IMG/VR virus record: IMGVR_UViG_3300025282_003454
Location: 1 to 20,901 of that record
Direction: 5' to 3' (one strand)
Origin: a virus
Length of the DNA: 20,901 nt
Positions within the stretch are counted from its first letter, which is position 1. The number at the start of each line of letters is the position of its first letter. A program made the translations under genes and the position numbers. Below, one piece after another: positions 6,797 through 12,487 of the stretch. The notes under the pieces are model-generated. The model ran no database searches and was not told where the DNA came from. It saw only the letters and a list, made by a program, of their open reading frames with translations.

Positions 6797-7485
6797 TTAC
6801 CGCAAGCATTGAGATCGATGTCAGTGACATCAGGCCCGTGGTTGACTACAAAGGGGCTCCTGAGTGGGAACTGACTGCTATGGTTCCGTGGAGCAAGCAT
6901 CCCATAAGCCCGAAACTGTATTTGAAACGGGAGGAGGGCGAAAGGGATTCACCCTGGGACTTTCCGGCCAAATATAAAGCCCTGGTGGGACGGGGTGATC
7001 TGTTGAAAGACAAGGACACCGGAGAATCCAAGAGCGGGGATCTTGTCTGGAACTACCGCTATAAATTACTCGAATTCCCGCTTTCCGATGACGCACCACT
7101 GAGCCAGACAACGAACTGGTACAAGGACATTTTCTGCGTCCAGGAATCGCAGGGATATCCAGCGGAATCGAGTATTGATCCGGTGGTTCAGGCTATCGAA
7201 GGGGATTTGGTGGAGGATGTCCTGGAGGAAGAGAAATCCCCGAATCCCTACGGCCGACAACCAACCGCAGATTACCGTCAGGCCCAGATCATGTACCAGG
7301 CAGCACGGCATGATGCTATCCCGCTTATATGTACCTTTCCCGACTCATACCTAACCAAGGATAAAAGGCATCCAAACGATATCCGAAAGGCAGTTTTGAA
7401 ATTAACCAATGCCATATTCCGCGAATACTGGGAGGACATGATCAAACCCCGATTCCCTGACACTGTCTGGGAAGAGACCCTGTGA
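6793..7485 (+). CDS. Hypothetical early protein upstream of the initiator
   Basis: 230 residues, not recognised. The N-terminal half has alternating strands with aromatic positions (WELTAMVPWSKH, SGDLVWNYRYKLLEF, TTNWYKDIFCVQ), an acidic linker at about 130-150 (EGDLVEDVLEEEK), and a helical C-terminal part (YRQAQIMYQAARHD, DIRKAVLKLTNAIFREYWEDM). A strand-rich start followed by an acidic linker could suit a single-strand DNA-binding or replication accessory role, but there is no diagnostic motif. It overlaps its neighbours by four bases on each side (ATGA, GTGA) and lies just before the initiator gene. Confidence 0.75.
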   Translation: MITASIEIDVSDIRPVVDYKGAPEWELTAMVPWSKHPISPKLYLKREEGERDSPWDFPAKYKALVGRGDLLKDKDTGESKSGDLVWNYRYKLLEFPLSDDAPLSQTTNWYKDIFCVQESQGYPAESSIDPVVQAIEGDLVEDVLEEEKSPNPYGRQPTADYRQAQIMYQAARHDAIPLICTFPDSYLTKDKRHPNDIRKAVLKLTNAIFREYWEDMIKPRFPDTVWEETL

Positions 7486-8324
7486 GGCGCATAACCGAGT
7501 GGATTTTCAGTCTGGATGTTTCCGCGTCTGACAGGTTGGTACTGTTTGCACTGTGCCGATCTGTCGGTTGCGGAGATTCCGAGGTGGAGGCATCCGTCTG
7601 GGATATCCGGTCTTCCACATCACTTGCCGAAAATACCGTTAGAAAATCGATTCGCCGTCTGCTTGACCTGGGGTTGATAGAACGCCCTGGTGGAAACATG
7701 GGTGGACGGAAACCACGCTACATTATCAGGATGAACCCTACCAATATTGGTAGCCTTGCCAGAATTAACCCTACCAAAATTGGTAGTGTTGGCCGCTTTA
7801 ACCCTACCAAAATTGGTACCCCTACCAAAATTGGTACTCCCAAAATTGGTAGTGTTCAGGCACAACCCGAAAACTCCGACCGAATTATGACCGAATCAGA
7901 GTCCCATATCCCTATCCCTGTTATTAAAGGATCTATTGATTCTATTGATACTAAGGATACAGAGCATTTATTTTTTCCGGCTATTTCAATCCTTAGAGGA
8001 ATCGAGGGATATAACCTGACTTATGAAAAGGAACAGGGTCTCCTCGGTTGGCTTGATTCAAAAAAGTGTTCGATTGAAATAGCAGAGGAATCTGCAAACG
8101 CCATGTATATGAACCTGTCCCTGCACCACGCAAAAGACGGTTCTAAATCGTGGACATACCGTAAGAGTGACGGGGGCCGTAAAAGTGGCTATTACAAGAC
8201 CCTGGACGGCGTATTTCGGGCATGGGTCGGCACCAGGATGAGAGATGCCCCTGTAAACTACCTTCAAAAACACGGCACCGATCCGTCCAAGGTTTTTAAA
8301 AGGCTCAGGGATCAGAGAAGATGA
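7482..8324 (+). CDS. Replication initiator-like winged-helix protein carrying the iterons
   Basis: 280 residues. Residues 13-83 look like a winged helix-turn-helix of the phage replication type: RLVLFALCRSVG, then SLAENTVRKSIRRLLDLGLIERPG (HTH and wing) and KPRYIIR. Residues 85-124 are a low-complexity stretch (NPTKIGS repeats) because this DNA is an array of 14-base dyad repeats. The C-terminal region from about 165 is helical and basic (GYYKTLDGVFRAWVG, KVFKRLRDQRR) and may contact the helicase loader encoded next door. Layout and neighbours match the lambda O kind of initiator: DNA-binding N-terminus, origin inside the gene, loader gene next. The GTG start overlaps the previous stop, and its stop overlaps the loader ATG. 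Without the repeats, a plain transcriptional regulator would be the alternative. Confidence 0.78.
   Translation: MRRITEWIFSLDVSASDRLVLFALCRSVGCGDSEVEASVWDIRSSTSLAENTVRKSIRRLLDLGLIERPGGNMGGRKPRYIIRMNPTNIGSLARINPTKIGSVGRFNPTKIGTPTKIGTPKIGSVQAQPENSDRIMTESESHIPIPVIKGSIDSIDTKDTEHLFFPAISILRGIEGYNLTYEKEQGLLGWLDSKKCSIEIAEESANAMYMNLSLHHAKDGSKSWTYRKSDGGRKSGYYKTLDGVFRAWVGTRMRDAPVNYLQKHGTDPSKVFKRLRDQRR
7734..7852 (+). repeat. Iteron array (five dyad repeats), putative replication origin
   Basis: Five copies of a 14-base dyad, TACCA-4 bases-TGGTA, start at 7739, 7772, 7805, 7823 and 7838. Copies 2-4 are identical (TACCAAAATTGGTA); copy 1 has ATAT in the centre; copy 5 has one change in its left arm. The first three are preceded by AACCC and spaced exactly 33 bases apart, about three helical turns; the last two are 18 and 15 bases further on. 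All spacings are multiples of three, keeping the host gene open. Arms and spacing fit binding sites for the encoded initiator. Function is inferred. Confidence 0.8.
7861..7990. other. AT-rich segment after the iterons, putative unwinding region
   Basis: Directly after the iteron array the base composition falls; by hand count bases 7921-7980 hold 17 G or C in 60. Two perfect nine-base tandem copies of TCTATTGAT lie at 7932-7949, and a TTTATTTTTT run at about 7967-7976. In lambda and in iteron plasmids an AT-rich stretch next to the iterons is where the duplex opens. This is still coding sequence of the initiator gene. Confidence 0.6.
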
Positions 8325-9106
8325 CCGGAAACTTTAAAAAAATAGATCTCCGGAAATATTCCAGGGCAAAGGTTGTGTTTCCTGAATCAACACAGTGTTC
8401 CGAATGTGGTTTTTTTGATACCTCACAACCGATTGTCCAACAACTGGTGGAAGAGGCGGGAAGGCTCCTGTCCGACGCAAAATGCCGTTGTCCGAGCAGG
8501 GAGGAGGAAAAGCTCGCAAGAGAGGAGAAACGCCGTAAATGGGCCAACCTGCCACATAATGATTCCCCCAGGGTATTCGACACTTTTACGCAGAGGGAGG
8601 GAACCTCCGAGGCGGTTGATACCGTCTGGAAGTTCTCCCAGGGCCACGGGGCCAGGATTCTTGTTCTTGTGGGAGCCACCGGAACGGGGAAAAGCCACCT
8701 GCTTGAATCGGCAGGGCGGGAACTTCTGGACAGGGGTATCGGAGTCCGATACATACTCTGTGGGGACCTGGTTGACGAATTCCGGGAAACCTATTCCGAA
8801 AGCTCCGAGATTGAATACCATCAGTTGTTGGAAAGCTACAGGGACTGCCCTGTGATCCTACTTGACGACATAGGGATGGAAAGGCAGACCAGTTATGCCA
8901 ACGAGGTCATTACAAGGCTTGTTGAAAACCGGCTCCAGTATGGAGGGAGATTGCTTGTTGCGACTAATCTGGATTATGAAAGCATGGTCTCCAAATACGG
9001 GCATCGGCTCGCTTCCAGGATATGGAGCTCCCAGGTGAGCGATGAATTTGAGAATGTGATTATTACAGCAACCGATTTCCGTCTGGAGGTGAAGAATGAC
9101 AACTAA
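8321..9106 (+). CDS. DnaC-like AAA+ helicase loader
   Basis: 261 residues. C26-x2-C29 and C55-x-C57 form a likely N-terminal zinc site, followed by a basic helical linker. The AAA+ core has Walker A GATGTGKS at 118-125, Walker B VILLDDIG at 178-185, sensor-1 N216 in LLVATNLD and the arginine region RLASRIW at 229-235. This is the DnaC/IstB layout; the gene next to a phage initiator argues for a loader that places the host DnaB-type helicase at the origin, rather than an IstB transposition partner, since no transposase is present. The ATG overlaps the initiator stop (ATGA). The last codons contain the GGAGGTG and the ATG of the next gene. Confidence 0.92.
   Translation: MTGNFKKIDLRKYSRAKVVFPESTQCSECGFFDTSQPIVQQLVEEAGRLLSDAKCRCPSREEEKLAREEKRRKWANLPHNDSPRVFDTFTQREGTSEAVDTVWKFSQGHGARILVLVGATGTGKSHLLESAGRELLDRGIGVRYILCGDLVDEFRETYSESSEIEYHQLLESYRDCPVILLDDIGMERQTSYANEVITRLVENRLQYGGRLLVATNLDYESMVSKYGHRLASRIWSSQVSDEFENVIITATDFRLEVKNDN
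9091..9106 (+). repeat. Direct repeat, left copy, flanking the DUF4326 gene
   Basis: GAAGAATGACAACTAA. It contains the end of the loader gene and the start codon of the DUF4326 gene. The right copy at 9495-9510 differs at one base. Confidence 0.8.
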
Positions 9107-9500
9107 CAAAGTCTATACAAAAAAAATAAGGGTATTTGATGACATGAACGCCACGCTTGTACTTCACTCTAGAACCACCAAATTACATAAGCGAGTTGGA
9201 AGGGGAAAGGTGCCACCTAAACTTGTTTATATTGGTCGTCCATCTAAATGGGGAAATCCTTTTAAGGTAAGCAAGGATCGTACAGCACAAGAAGCTGTAG
9301 AACTATATAAAGAATATATAGGGAACGCTGATCTTCCCATTAGTGAATTATGGAATCGTGATTTAGCTTGTTGGTGTGGTGAATGGATACTAGGAACTGA
9401 GCCAGAGATTGATTGCCACGGTGTAGTACTAATGCAATTAGCAAGTAAATCATTTAATGAATGGATAAGCCAAATAGATGGTTTAGAAGAGATGGAATAA
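9096..9500 (+). CDS. DUF4326 protein in a low-GC cassette
   Basis: 134 residues. The core LVYIGRPSKWGNPF at 43-56, the helix AQEAVELYKEYI, the pair LACWCGEW at 90-97 and CHG near 107 form the signature of DUF4326 (PF14216 as I recall it), common in phages and of unknown biochemical role; the conserved Cys/His/Trp residues hint at a metal or nucleotide site. The DNA differs from its neighbours: by hand count 9301-9360 has 20 and 9421-9480 has 18 G or C in 60, with AT-rich codons. The ATG at 9096 uses GGAGGTG inside the loader gene and overlaps its stop by 11 bases. An almost identical 16-base sequence recurs at its end, suggesting a recent insertion. Confidence 0.85.
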   Translation: MTTNKVYTKKIRVFDDMNATLVLHSRTTKLHKRVGRGKVPPKLVYIGRPSKWGNPFKVSKDRTAQEAVELYKEYIGNADLPISELWNRDLACWCGEWILGTEPEIDCHGVVLMQLASKSFNEWISQIDGLEEME

Positions 9501-9510
9501 TGACAACTAA
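9495..9510 (+). repeat. Direct repeat, right copy, flanking the DUF4326 gene
   Basis: GAATAATGACAACTAA, 15 of 16 bases identical to 9091-9106, with the last 11 exact. It contains the DUF4326 stop codon and the start codon of the following 23-residue reading frame. Removing the 404 bases between equivalent points would join that frame to the GGAGGTG site at the loader's end. Confidence 0.8.
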
Positions 9511-9571
9511 ACGTAACAGGGGAAACAGAAACCGTGGCAAGGAATACGAGCGCAGGGAGGTGAAAAGTTGA
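9500..9571 (+). CDS. 23-residue basic peptide, possible gene remnant
   Basis: ATG at 9500 overlaps the DUF4326 stop (TAATG) and opens 23 codons: MTTKRNRGNRNRGKEYERRE then VKS. The RGKEYERR stretch resembles the N-terminus of Holliday-junction resolvase-type nucleases, which commonly start with a basic run and an RG-x-x-(Y/F)ER motif, but the rest of such a domain is absent. It contains the GGGAGGTG site of the next gene and overlaps its TTG start by four bases. It could be a leader, a truncated resolvase or chance. Confidence 0.4.
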   Translation: MTTKRNRGNRNRGKEYERREVKS

Positions 9572-9771
9572 TATATCGCCTGTGGTGTTCACGGCATAGA
9601 GATTTTCACGAAGTTGAGCAGAGTAAACATCCCACTCTCGTCAAGAGTTTGATGGAGGACAATTCAGGGTGTGACGGACGCTACTACTACTGGACAGATG
9701 AAAACAATAAGATCCTGGATGTTCCGATCAAAAGCGTATTTCCATTAAGGAGTAGAAATGAATGTCGATAA
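9568..9771 (+). CDS. Small hypothetical protein
   Basis: 67 residues starting at TTG (9568), which has an excellent GGGAGGTG six bases upstream. It contains CSRHRDFHEVEQ at 7-18 and a Cys near 35 followed by DGRYYYWTDENN, so a Cys/His metal site is possible but incomplete. The end overlaps the next gene by 14 bases and contains its AAGGAG. Function unknown. Confidence 0.65.
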   Translation: MIYRLWCSRHRDFHEVEQSKHPTLVKSLMEDNSGCDGRYYYWTDENNKILDVPIKSVFPLRSRNECR

Positions 9772-10027
9772 TAAGCGTTTCTCGAACGAAGAAACGGGAG
9801 GGGATTGGTCACCTCCCTTCTATCCGGCATACCCCTCGTTCAATTGGAGAAATACAGAAACAGGGGACATTAATACGGTTCATTTTACCGATATAGATGA
9901 TGAACCCTATGCTGTTTTCTATGGAGAACTAGATCCAGACCCGTTGATCTTTGTTCCCCGATATGCCCTTTTAATGGCATATGAGGAAGGTTGGGCAGAA
10001 AGATATAAATCTAAGGAGGAGAAATGA
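9758..10027 (+). CDS. Acidic, aromatic-rich hypothetical protein
   Basis: 89 residues with many Pro, Tyr, Trp and Asp (WSPPFYPAYPSFNWRN, FTDIDDEPYAVFYGELD) and a helical end. It is strongly acidic. No family is recognised; a DNA mimic or host-enzyme inhibitor is conceivable from the charge alone but unsupported. AAGGAGTAGAAATG gives a clear start at 9758. It ends in KEEK because its last codons are the ribosome site AAGGAGGAGAAATGA shared with the next gene. Confidence 0.68.
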   Translation: MNVDNKRFSNEETGGDWSPPFYPAYPSFNWRNTETGDINTVHFTDIDDEPYAVFYGELDPDPLIFVPRYALLMAYEEGWAERYKSKEEK

Positions 10028-10272
10028 ACGTCGATAAGTTAATCAAAGAAGGTTATTCCGGCGAGGACATCGAGATGCTCGCCCTTTTAATGGAGAGGGC
10101 CAAAACCTGTCTCCACCGGCCAATCATTGTGGGAAACCGCCTGGGTGTGGAATTAAATTTCTGCCAGGATTGCGGGAGCCATATCGAAAAGAACCCAGGG
10201 GAACCGGATGTCGTCTACCGGATAACCCGCCTCCCCGATGGGACCGAGGTTGGGTATACCAGTGACTTCTAA
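10024..10272 (+). CDS. Small protein with Cys pair, possible zinc binding
   Basis: 82 residues: a helical N-terminus (YSGEDIEMLALLMERA), C29 followed by HRP, then CQDCG at 47-51 and a strand-rich end (VVYRITRLPDGTEVGY). C29/H31 plus CxxC could bind one zinc. ATG overlaps the upstream TGA within the repeated AAGGAGGAGAAATGA junction. It overlaps the nuclease gene downstream. Function unknown. Confidence 0.68.
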   Translation: MNVDKLIKEGYSGEDIEMLALLMERAKTCLHRPIIVGNRLGVELNFCQDCGSHIEKNPGEPDVVYRITRLPDGTEVGYTSDF

Positions 10273-10636
10273 GAAAAAATACCGCCGTCCAAGACGCAAG
10301 AAACAAATCTACTCCTCCGATCTGGATACAGACGGAAGGACGATTGTGGCATCCCAGTTGTCCGAGGCAGACTTTCAGAATCAGTTGAGAACCTACGCGA
10401 GGCTGATGGGATGGCTTTACTATCACCCATATGACAGCCGTAGATCCGACCCCGGATTTCCCGACACTGTCCTGGCAAGGGGAGACAGGATTATATTCGC
10501 CGAACTGAAAAAGGTTGGCGGGAAAGTATCACCGAACCAGAAACTCTGGCTAAATTCCTTGAGTGAACATCCAACCGTTGAGGTCTACACCTGGTATCCG
10601 CTCGACTGGGATCAGATCGAGGAGGTTTTGAAATGA
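10262..10636 (+). CDS. VRR-NUC domain nuclease
   Basis: 124 residues from GTG at 10262 (an ATG at 10238 in frame is the alternative; only the GTG has a GAGGT upstream, at a rather long spacing). After a very basic N-terminus comes a compact VRR-NUC fold of the PD-(D/E)XK class: E35 in SEADFQNQ, HPYDSRRSDPGFPD with D68, then E81-L-K83 in FAELKK and SPNQKLWLNSL. These are the expected catalytic residues. Stand-alone phage VRR-NUC proteins are thought to cut branched DNA such as Holliday junctions or flaps during replication and recombination, which fits this position after the replication genes. Confidence 0.88.
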   Translation: MTSKKKYRRPRRKKQIYSSDLDTDGRTIVASQLSEADFQNQLRTYARLMGWLYYHPYDSRRSDPGFPDTVLARGDRIIFAELKKVGGKVSPNQKLWLNSLSEHPTVEVYTWYPLDWDQIEEVLK

Positions 10637-11196
10637 GCTTGATTACATACATCGATTACCTCCAGAAAAAAAATGCTGATGACCTCGCTTTTTATCCTAT
10701 CGCCGCATTGGAAAAAGCATTGGATATGGATCGGGTAATAACCTGTCAGGATAATGAAGAGCCCGCCGGATACATATGGCACGGCCCAATCCGTCCGGGA
10801 TTTGATGCTGTCATTTATCAGGCTTGCGTTGATTACCAATCCCGCAGAAGACACCTGGGATGGGATATGGTCAGGAAACTAATAAACATATGCAAAGTGG
10901 GCTCCGGAACCGGAGTAAGACTTAGAGCTGCATCAAGTAGCGACAGCAATGATTTCTGGAGGCAGATAGGCTTTTATTGCACAAAGGTTACCCAGGGTGG
11001 AGTAAGACGAAGCCGCGAGATAAATCACTGGAGAACAGATGTTCAGCGTCCTCTGTTTACAATCGATCCGGTAAGTCCAAGTAAAAAAATTATGAATCCA
11101 AAATCGTACTTTGATAAAAGAAAGAGAGGAGACAAAATGCCCGGAGTATGGGCACGTCGTTATCCGACTATGCAGAGGGAGGATACAAATGAGTGA
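10633..11196 (+). CDS. GNAT-like N-acetyltransferase (probable)
   Basis: 187 residues. Residues about 15-120 follow a GNAT plan: strand EPAGYIWHGPI at 43-53, strand FDAVIYQACV at 57-66, then RRRHLGWDMV at 71-80 in the acetyl-CoA pyrophosphate-binding position, strand GVRLRAA and the closing element SNDFWRQIGF at 105-114. The classic Q/R-x-x-G-x-G/A is degenerate (RRHLGW), so activity is uncertain. A basic tail of about 60 residues follows. Substrate unknown; phage GNAT proteins may modify host proteins or DNA bases. ATGA overlap with the nuclease gene; its end carries GGGAGG for the next gene. Confidence 0.7.
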   Translation: MSLITYIDYLQKKNADDLAFYPIAALEKALDMDRVITCQDNEEPAGYIWHGPIRPGFDAVIYQACVDYQSRRRHLGWDMVRKLINICKVGSGTGVRLRAASSSDSNDFWRQIGFYCTKVTQGGVRRSREINHWRTDVQRPLFTIDPVSPSKKIMNPKSYFDKRKRGDKMPGVWARRYPTMQREDTNE

Positions 11197-11398
11197 ATGC
11201 GTTCATCACTGGGTTCTCAGCTCTCCCGATGGGTCTGAGGGTAACAGGCTAGCAGAGGGAACCTGTAAGAAGTGCGGGGAGAGGACTGAAGGTTTACCAA
11301 ACGGTCATAGTTACAAGACCCGCATAAGAAACACCGGAAAGGGGCTCCAGGCGGTCTCGGATATAACCATATCAAAGAGGGGAACACCCTGGCTCTGA
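11189..11398 (+). CDS. Small zinc-ribbon-like protein
   Basis: 69 residues with C4-x-H-H at the start (CVHHWVLSSPDG), then GTCKKCGERTEG near 27-38, a Cys/His plus CxxC set for one zinc. This CxHxW...GxCxxCG layout recurs in many phage and prophage hypothetical proteins. A related protein is encoded at 14138-14407 in the opposite operon. ATG at 11189 follows GGGAGGATACAA and overlaps the GNAT stop by eight bases. It is the last gene of the first rightward operon; no terminator is visible before the convergent HTH gene. Confidence 0.72.
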   Translation: MSECVHHWVLSSPDGSEGNRLAEGTCKKCGERTEGLPNGHSYKTRIRNTGKGLQAVSDITISKRGTPWL

Positions 11399-11407
11399 CA
11401 CGGCCCT

Positions 11408-11614
11408 TTATTTAGTCTTAGACCTTCTCAGCGGCGGGGGTTTCATCTCTGCCAACATCCCCAGTGCCAGAGACACACATTCAGGCATGAGCGGCGGGGC
11501 CAACCCACTCTCCCATCTCCTTGCAGTCTGCCATGAGGCTCCCAGGGCATCAGCTATCGCGGCTGTAGTCCAACCACCCTGCTTCAGCTCTGAAATCTGC
11601 GTCTTGATATCCAT
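11408..11614 (-). CDS. Small XRE/Cro-type helix-turn-helix regulator
   Basis: 68 residues with an HTH at about 14-37: GWTTAAIADALGASWQTARRWESG, in the style of Cro/CI DNA-binding domains, then a short hydrophobic helix (VSLALGMLAEM) and a basic tail. It is much shorter than a CI repressor and has no cleavage domain. It is the only leftward gene in the early region and faces the operon that starts at 11802 across palindromic DNA, so an auto- or cross-regulator of that operon is likely. No Shine-Dalgarno site precedes the ATG; an extended -10 sits six bases upstream, which would make its mRNA leaderless. Confidence 0.85.
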   Translation of the reverse strand: MDIKTQISELKQGGWTTAAIADALGASWQTARRWESGLAPPLMPECVSLALGMLAEMKPPPLRRSKTK

Positions 11615-11629
11615 GCCGTTATTGTATCA
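11615..11629 (-). promoter_or_regulatory. Promoter of the HTH gene giving a leaderless mRNA (predicted)
   Basis: On the minus strand TGATACAAT (extended -10, hexamer at 11626-11621) lies six bases before the ATG at 11614. Transcription would start at or one base from the A of ATG. The -35 position is poor, which an extended -10 can offset. Confidence 0.55.
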
Positions 11630-11653
11630 CCATAGCAGATTAAATGCGCCTCC

Positions 11654-11665
11654 AAACTGCAGTTT
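11654..11665. promoter_or_regulatory. Perfect 12-base palindrome in the switch region
   Basis: AAACTGCAGTTT lies just upstream of the predicted HTH promoter. It could be an operator; its sequence differs from the palindrome at 11755-11774. Confidence 0.35.
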
Positions 11666-11730
11666 TGCCCGTGATTGTGCCAGATACGGGATATTGCCTG
11701 AAAACTGGTGATATAAAACCCTGAAAAGTG

Positions 11731-11758
11731 TTGCATTACTATCCCATCATAGTATACT
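11731..11758 (+). promoter_or_regulatory. Rightward promoter of the second early operon
   Basis: TTGCAT at 11731-11736 and TATACT at 11753-11758, 16 bases apart, fit a sigma70-type promoter 43 bases before the first gene. A second possible element, the extended -10 TGATATAAA at 11709-11717, lies just upstream. Confidence 0.65.
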
Positions 11759-11774
11759 TACCGTAAGGTAAGTA
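11755..11774. promoter_or_regulatory. Operator-like palindrome over the transcription start
   Basis: TACTTACC-GTAA-GGTAAGTA, perfect eight-base arms. It begins inside the -10 hexamer and covers the expected start site, so a bound protein would block the promoter. The HTH regulator encoded 140 bases away is the natural candidate. Confidence 0.65.
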
Positions 11775-11801
11775 ACTAGCAAGCGACCCAAGGAGGGCAA
11801 C

Positions 11802-11990
11802 ATGACAACAACAACTCGATTCCCCAATCGCTTCGGGCGCTTCTCATGGGCGGTCACCTGGGGCCCCGGATTGACCCAGACGATTATCTGCACCTCCGAG
11901 GAGGAGGCGGCAGAGGTCGCAAGGACCAGAAGGCCAGTCGCTCGATCCGTCGAGCCTCTGGAACGGGAACACCGCAACGGCACCAGTTAA
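11802..11990 (+). CDS. First gene of the switch-controlled operon, hypothetical
   Basis: 62 residues, not recognised. The N-terminus is polar and aromatic (TRFPNRFGRFSWAVTWGPG) and the C-terminal half is a charged helix (TSEEEAAEVARTRRPVARS). AGGAGGGCAACATG gives a clear start at 11802. Position directly after an operator-controlled promoter is typical of Cro-like or antirepressor genes, but no HTH is visible. A strong RNA hairpin follows 16 bases after the stop. Confidence 0.62.
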   Translation: MTTTTRFPNRFGRFSWAVTWGPGLTQTIICTSEEEAAEVARTRRPVARSVEPLEREHRNGTS

Positions 11991-12006
11991 TAAATGCTCA
12001 TCTCTG

Positions 12007-12035
12007 GATGGGGAGCGTGTACCCCGCTCCCCATC
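12007..12035 (+). other. Strong 11-bp RNA hairpin, possible attenuator or processing site
   Basis: GATGGGGAGCG at 12007-12017 pairs perfectly with CGCTCCCCATC at 12025-12035 around a seven-base loop. No U-run follows, so it is not a standard rho-independent terminator. It lies between the first and second genes of the operon. Confidence 0.6.
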
Positions 12036-12065
12036 TTACAAACCCCATTAAATAAGGAGTCCAAA

Positions 12066-12281
12066 GTGGTAAATAAATCGCAGAAAGAAAATGATCCTGT
12101 CACAGAGGAGGAGTTTAAGGCCTTTGAAGCTGTAAGGATTTCGGGTGTCATCAATATGTGGGATACCCGAACTGTTTCGGAACTCTCCGGTGGAGTGCTT
12201 ACAAGGAAACGGGCTGTCAAAGTAATTGAGCAATATAAAACCCTGATGGAACAATATCCAGATGTAAGGAGGAGCCAATGA
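12066..12281 (+). CDS. Small hypothetical protein
   Basis: 71 residues from GTG at 12066, chosen because TAAGGAGT lies six bases upstream; the frame is open further upstream, across the hairpin, without a ribosome site. It is acidic then helical (VTEEEFKAFEAVRISG, NMWDTRTVSELSGG, KVIEQYKTLMEQYP). The NMWD and LSGG positions and the helical end look like a small conserved phage family of unknown role; I cannot name it. Its end carries AAGGAGGAG and overlaps the next ATG by four bases. Confidence 0.65.
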   Translation: MVNKSQKENDPVTEEEFKAFEAVRISGVINMWDTRTVSELSGGVLTRKRAVKVIEQYKTLMEQYPDVRRSQ

Positions 12282-12487
12282 GAGATTCAAGGGATGGGAT
12301 GGCTATTCAGTATCTTCCGGTTAACGAGGCATATGTGGTTACAAGAGGAGAAGTGCTTGTAACCCTGTATGAGGGCGGGGCTCCCATCGGAACCCTGTTC
12401 GATTCACTGGATGATCTGGACAATGCACTGGCCGACTGCGGTCTTAACAGAACCGGATTGAAGATAATTACCAAGGAGGAGAAATGA
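12278..12487 (+). CDS. Small hypothetical protein
   Basis: 69 residues with a strand-rich middle (AIQYLPVNEAYVVTRGEVLVTLY) and an acidic helix (SLDDLDNALADCG). It ends in KEEK through the shared AAGGAGGAGAAATGA junction with the next gene. No motif is recognised. AAGGAGGAGCC precedes the ATG, which overlaps the preceding stop. Confidence 0.65.
   Translation: MRDSRDGMAIQYLPVNEAYVVTRGEVLVTLYEGGAPIGTLFDSLDDLDNALADCGLNRTGLKIITKEEK

Noticed and set aside
7734-7852. Repeat array as a possible CRISPR
   Set aside because: Repeats are only 14 bases, gaps are 1 to 19 bases, and the array lies within an open gene; this fits iterons.
7620-7865. Leftward frame with repeated TNFGR units
   Set aside because: It is the reverse reading of the dyad repeats; there is no start context and the initiator frame on the other strand explains the stretch.
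8321-9106. IstB-type transposition helper
   Set aside because: The AAA+ motifs are shared, but there is no IstA transposase, no terminal inverted repeat, and the partner gene is an initiator with iterons.
12007-12035. Rho-independent terminator
   Set aside because: The stem is strong but followed by CTTACAAACC, with no T-run.
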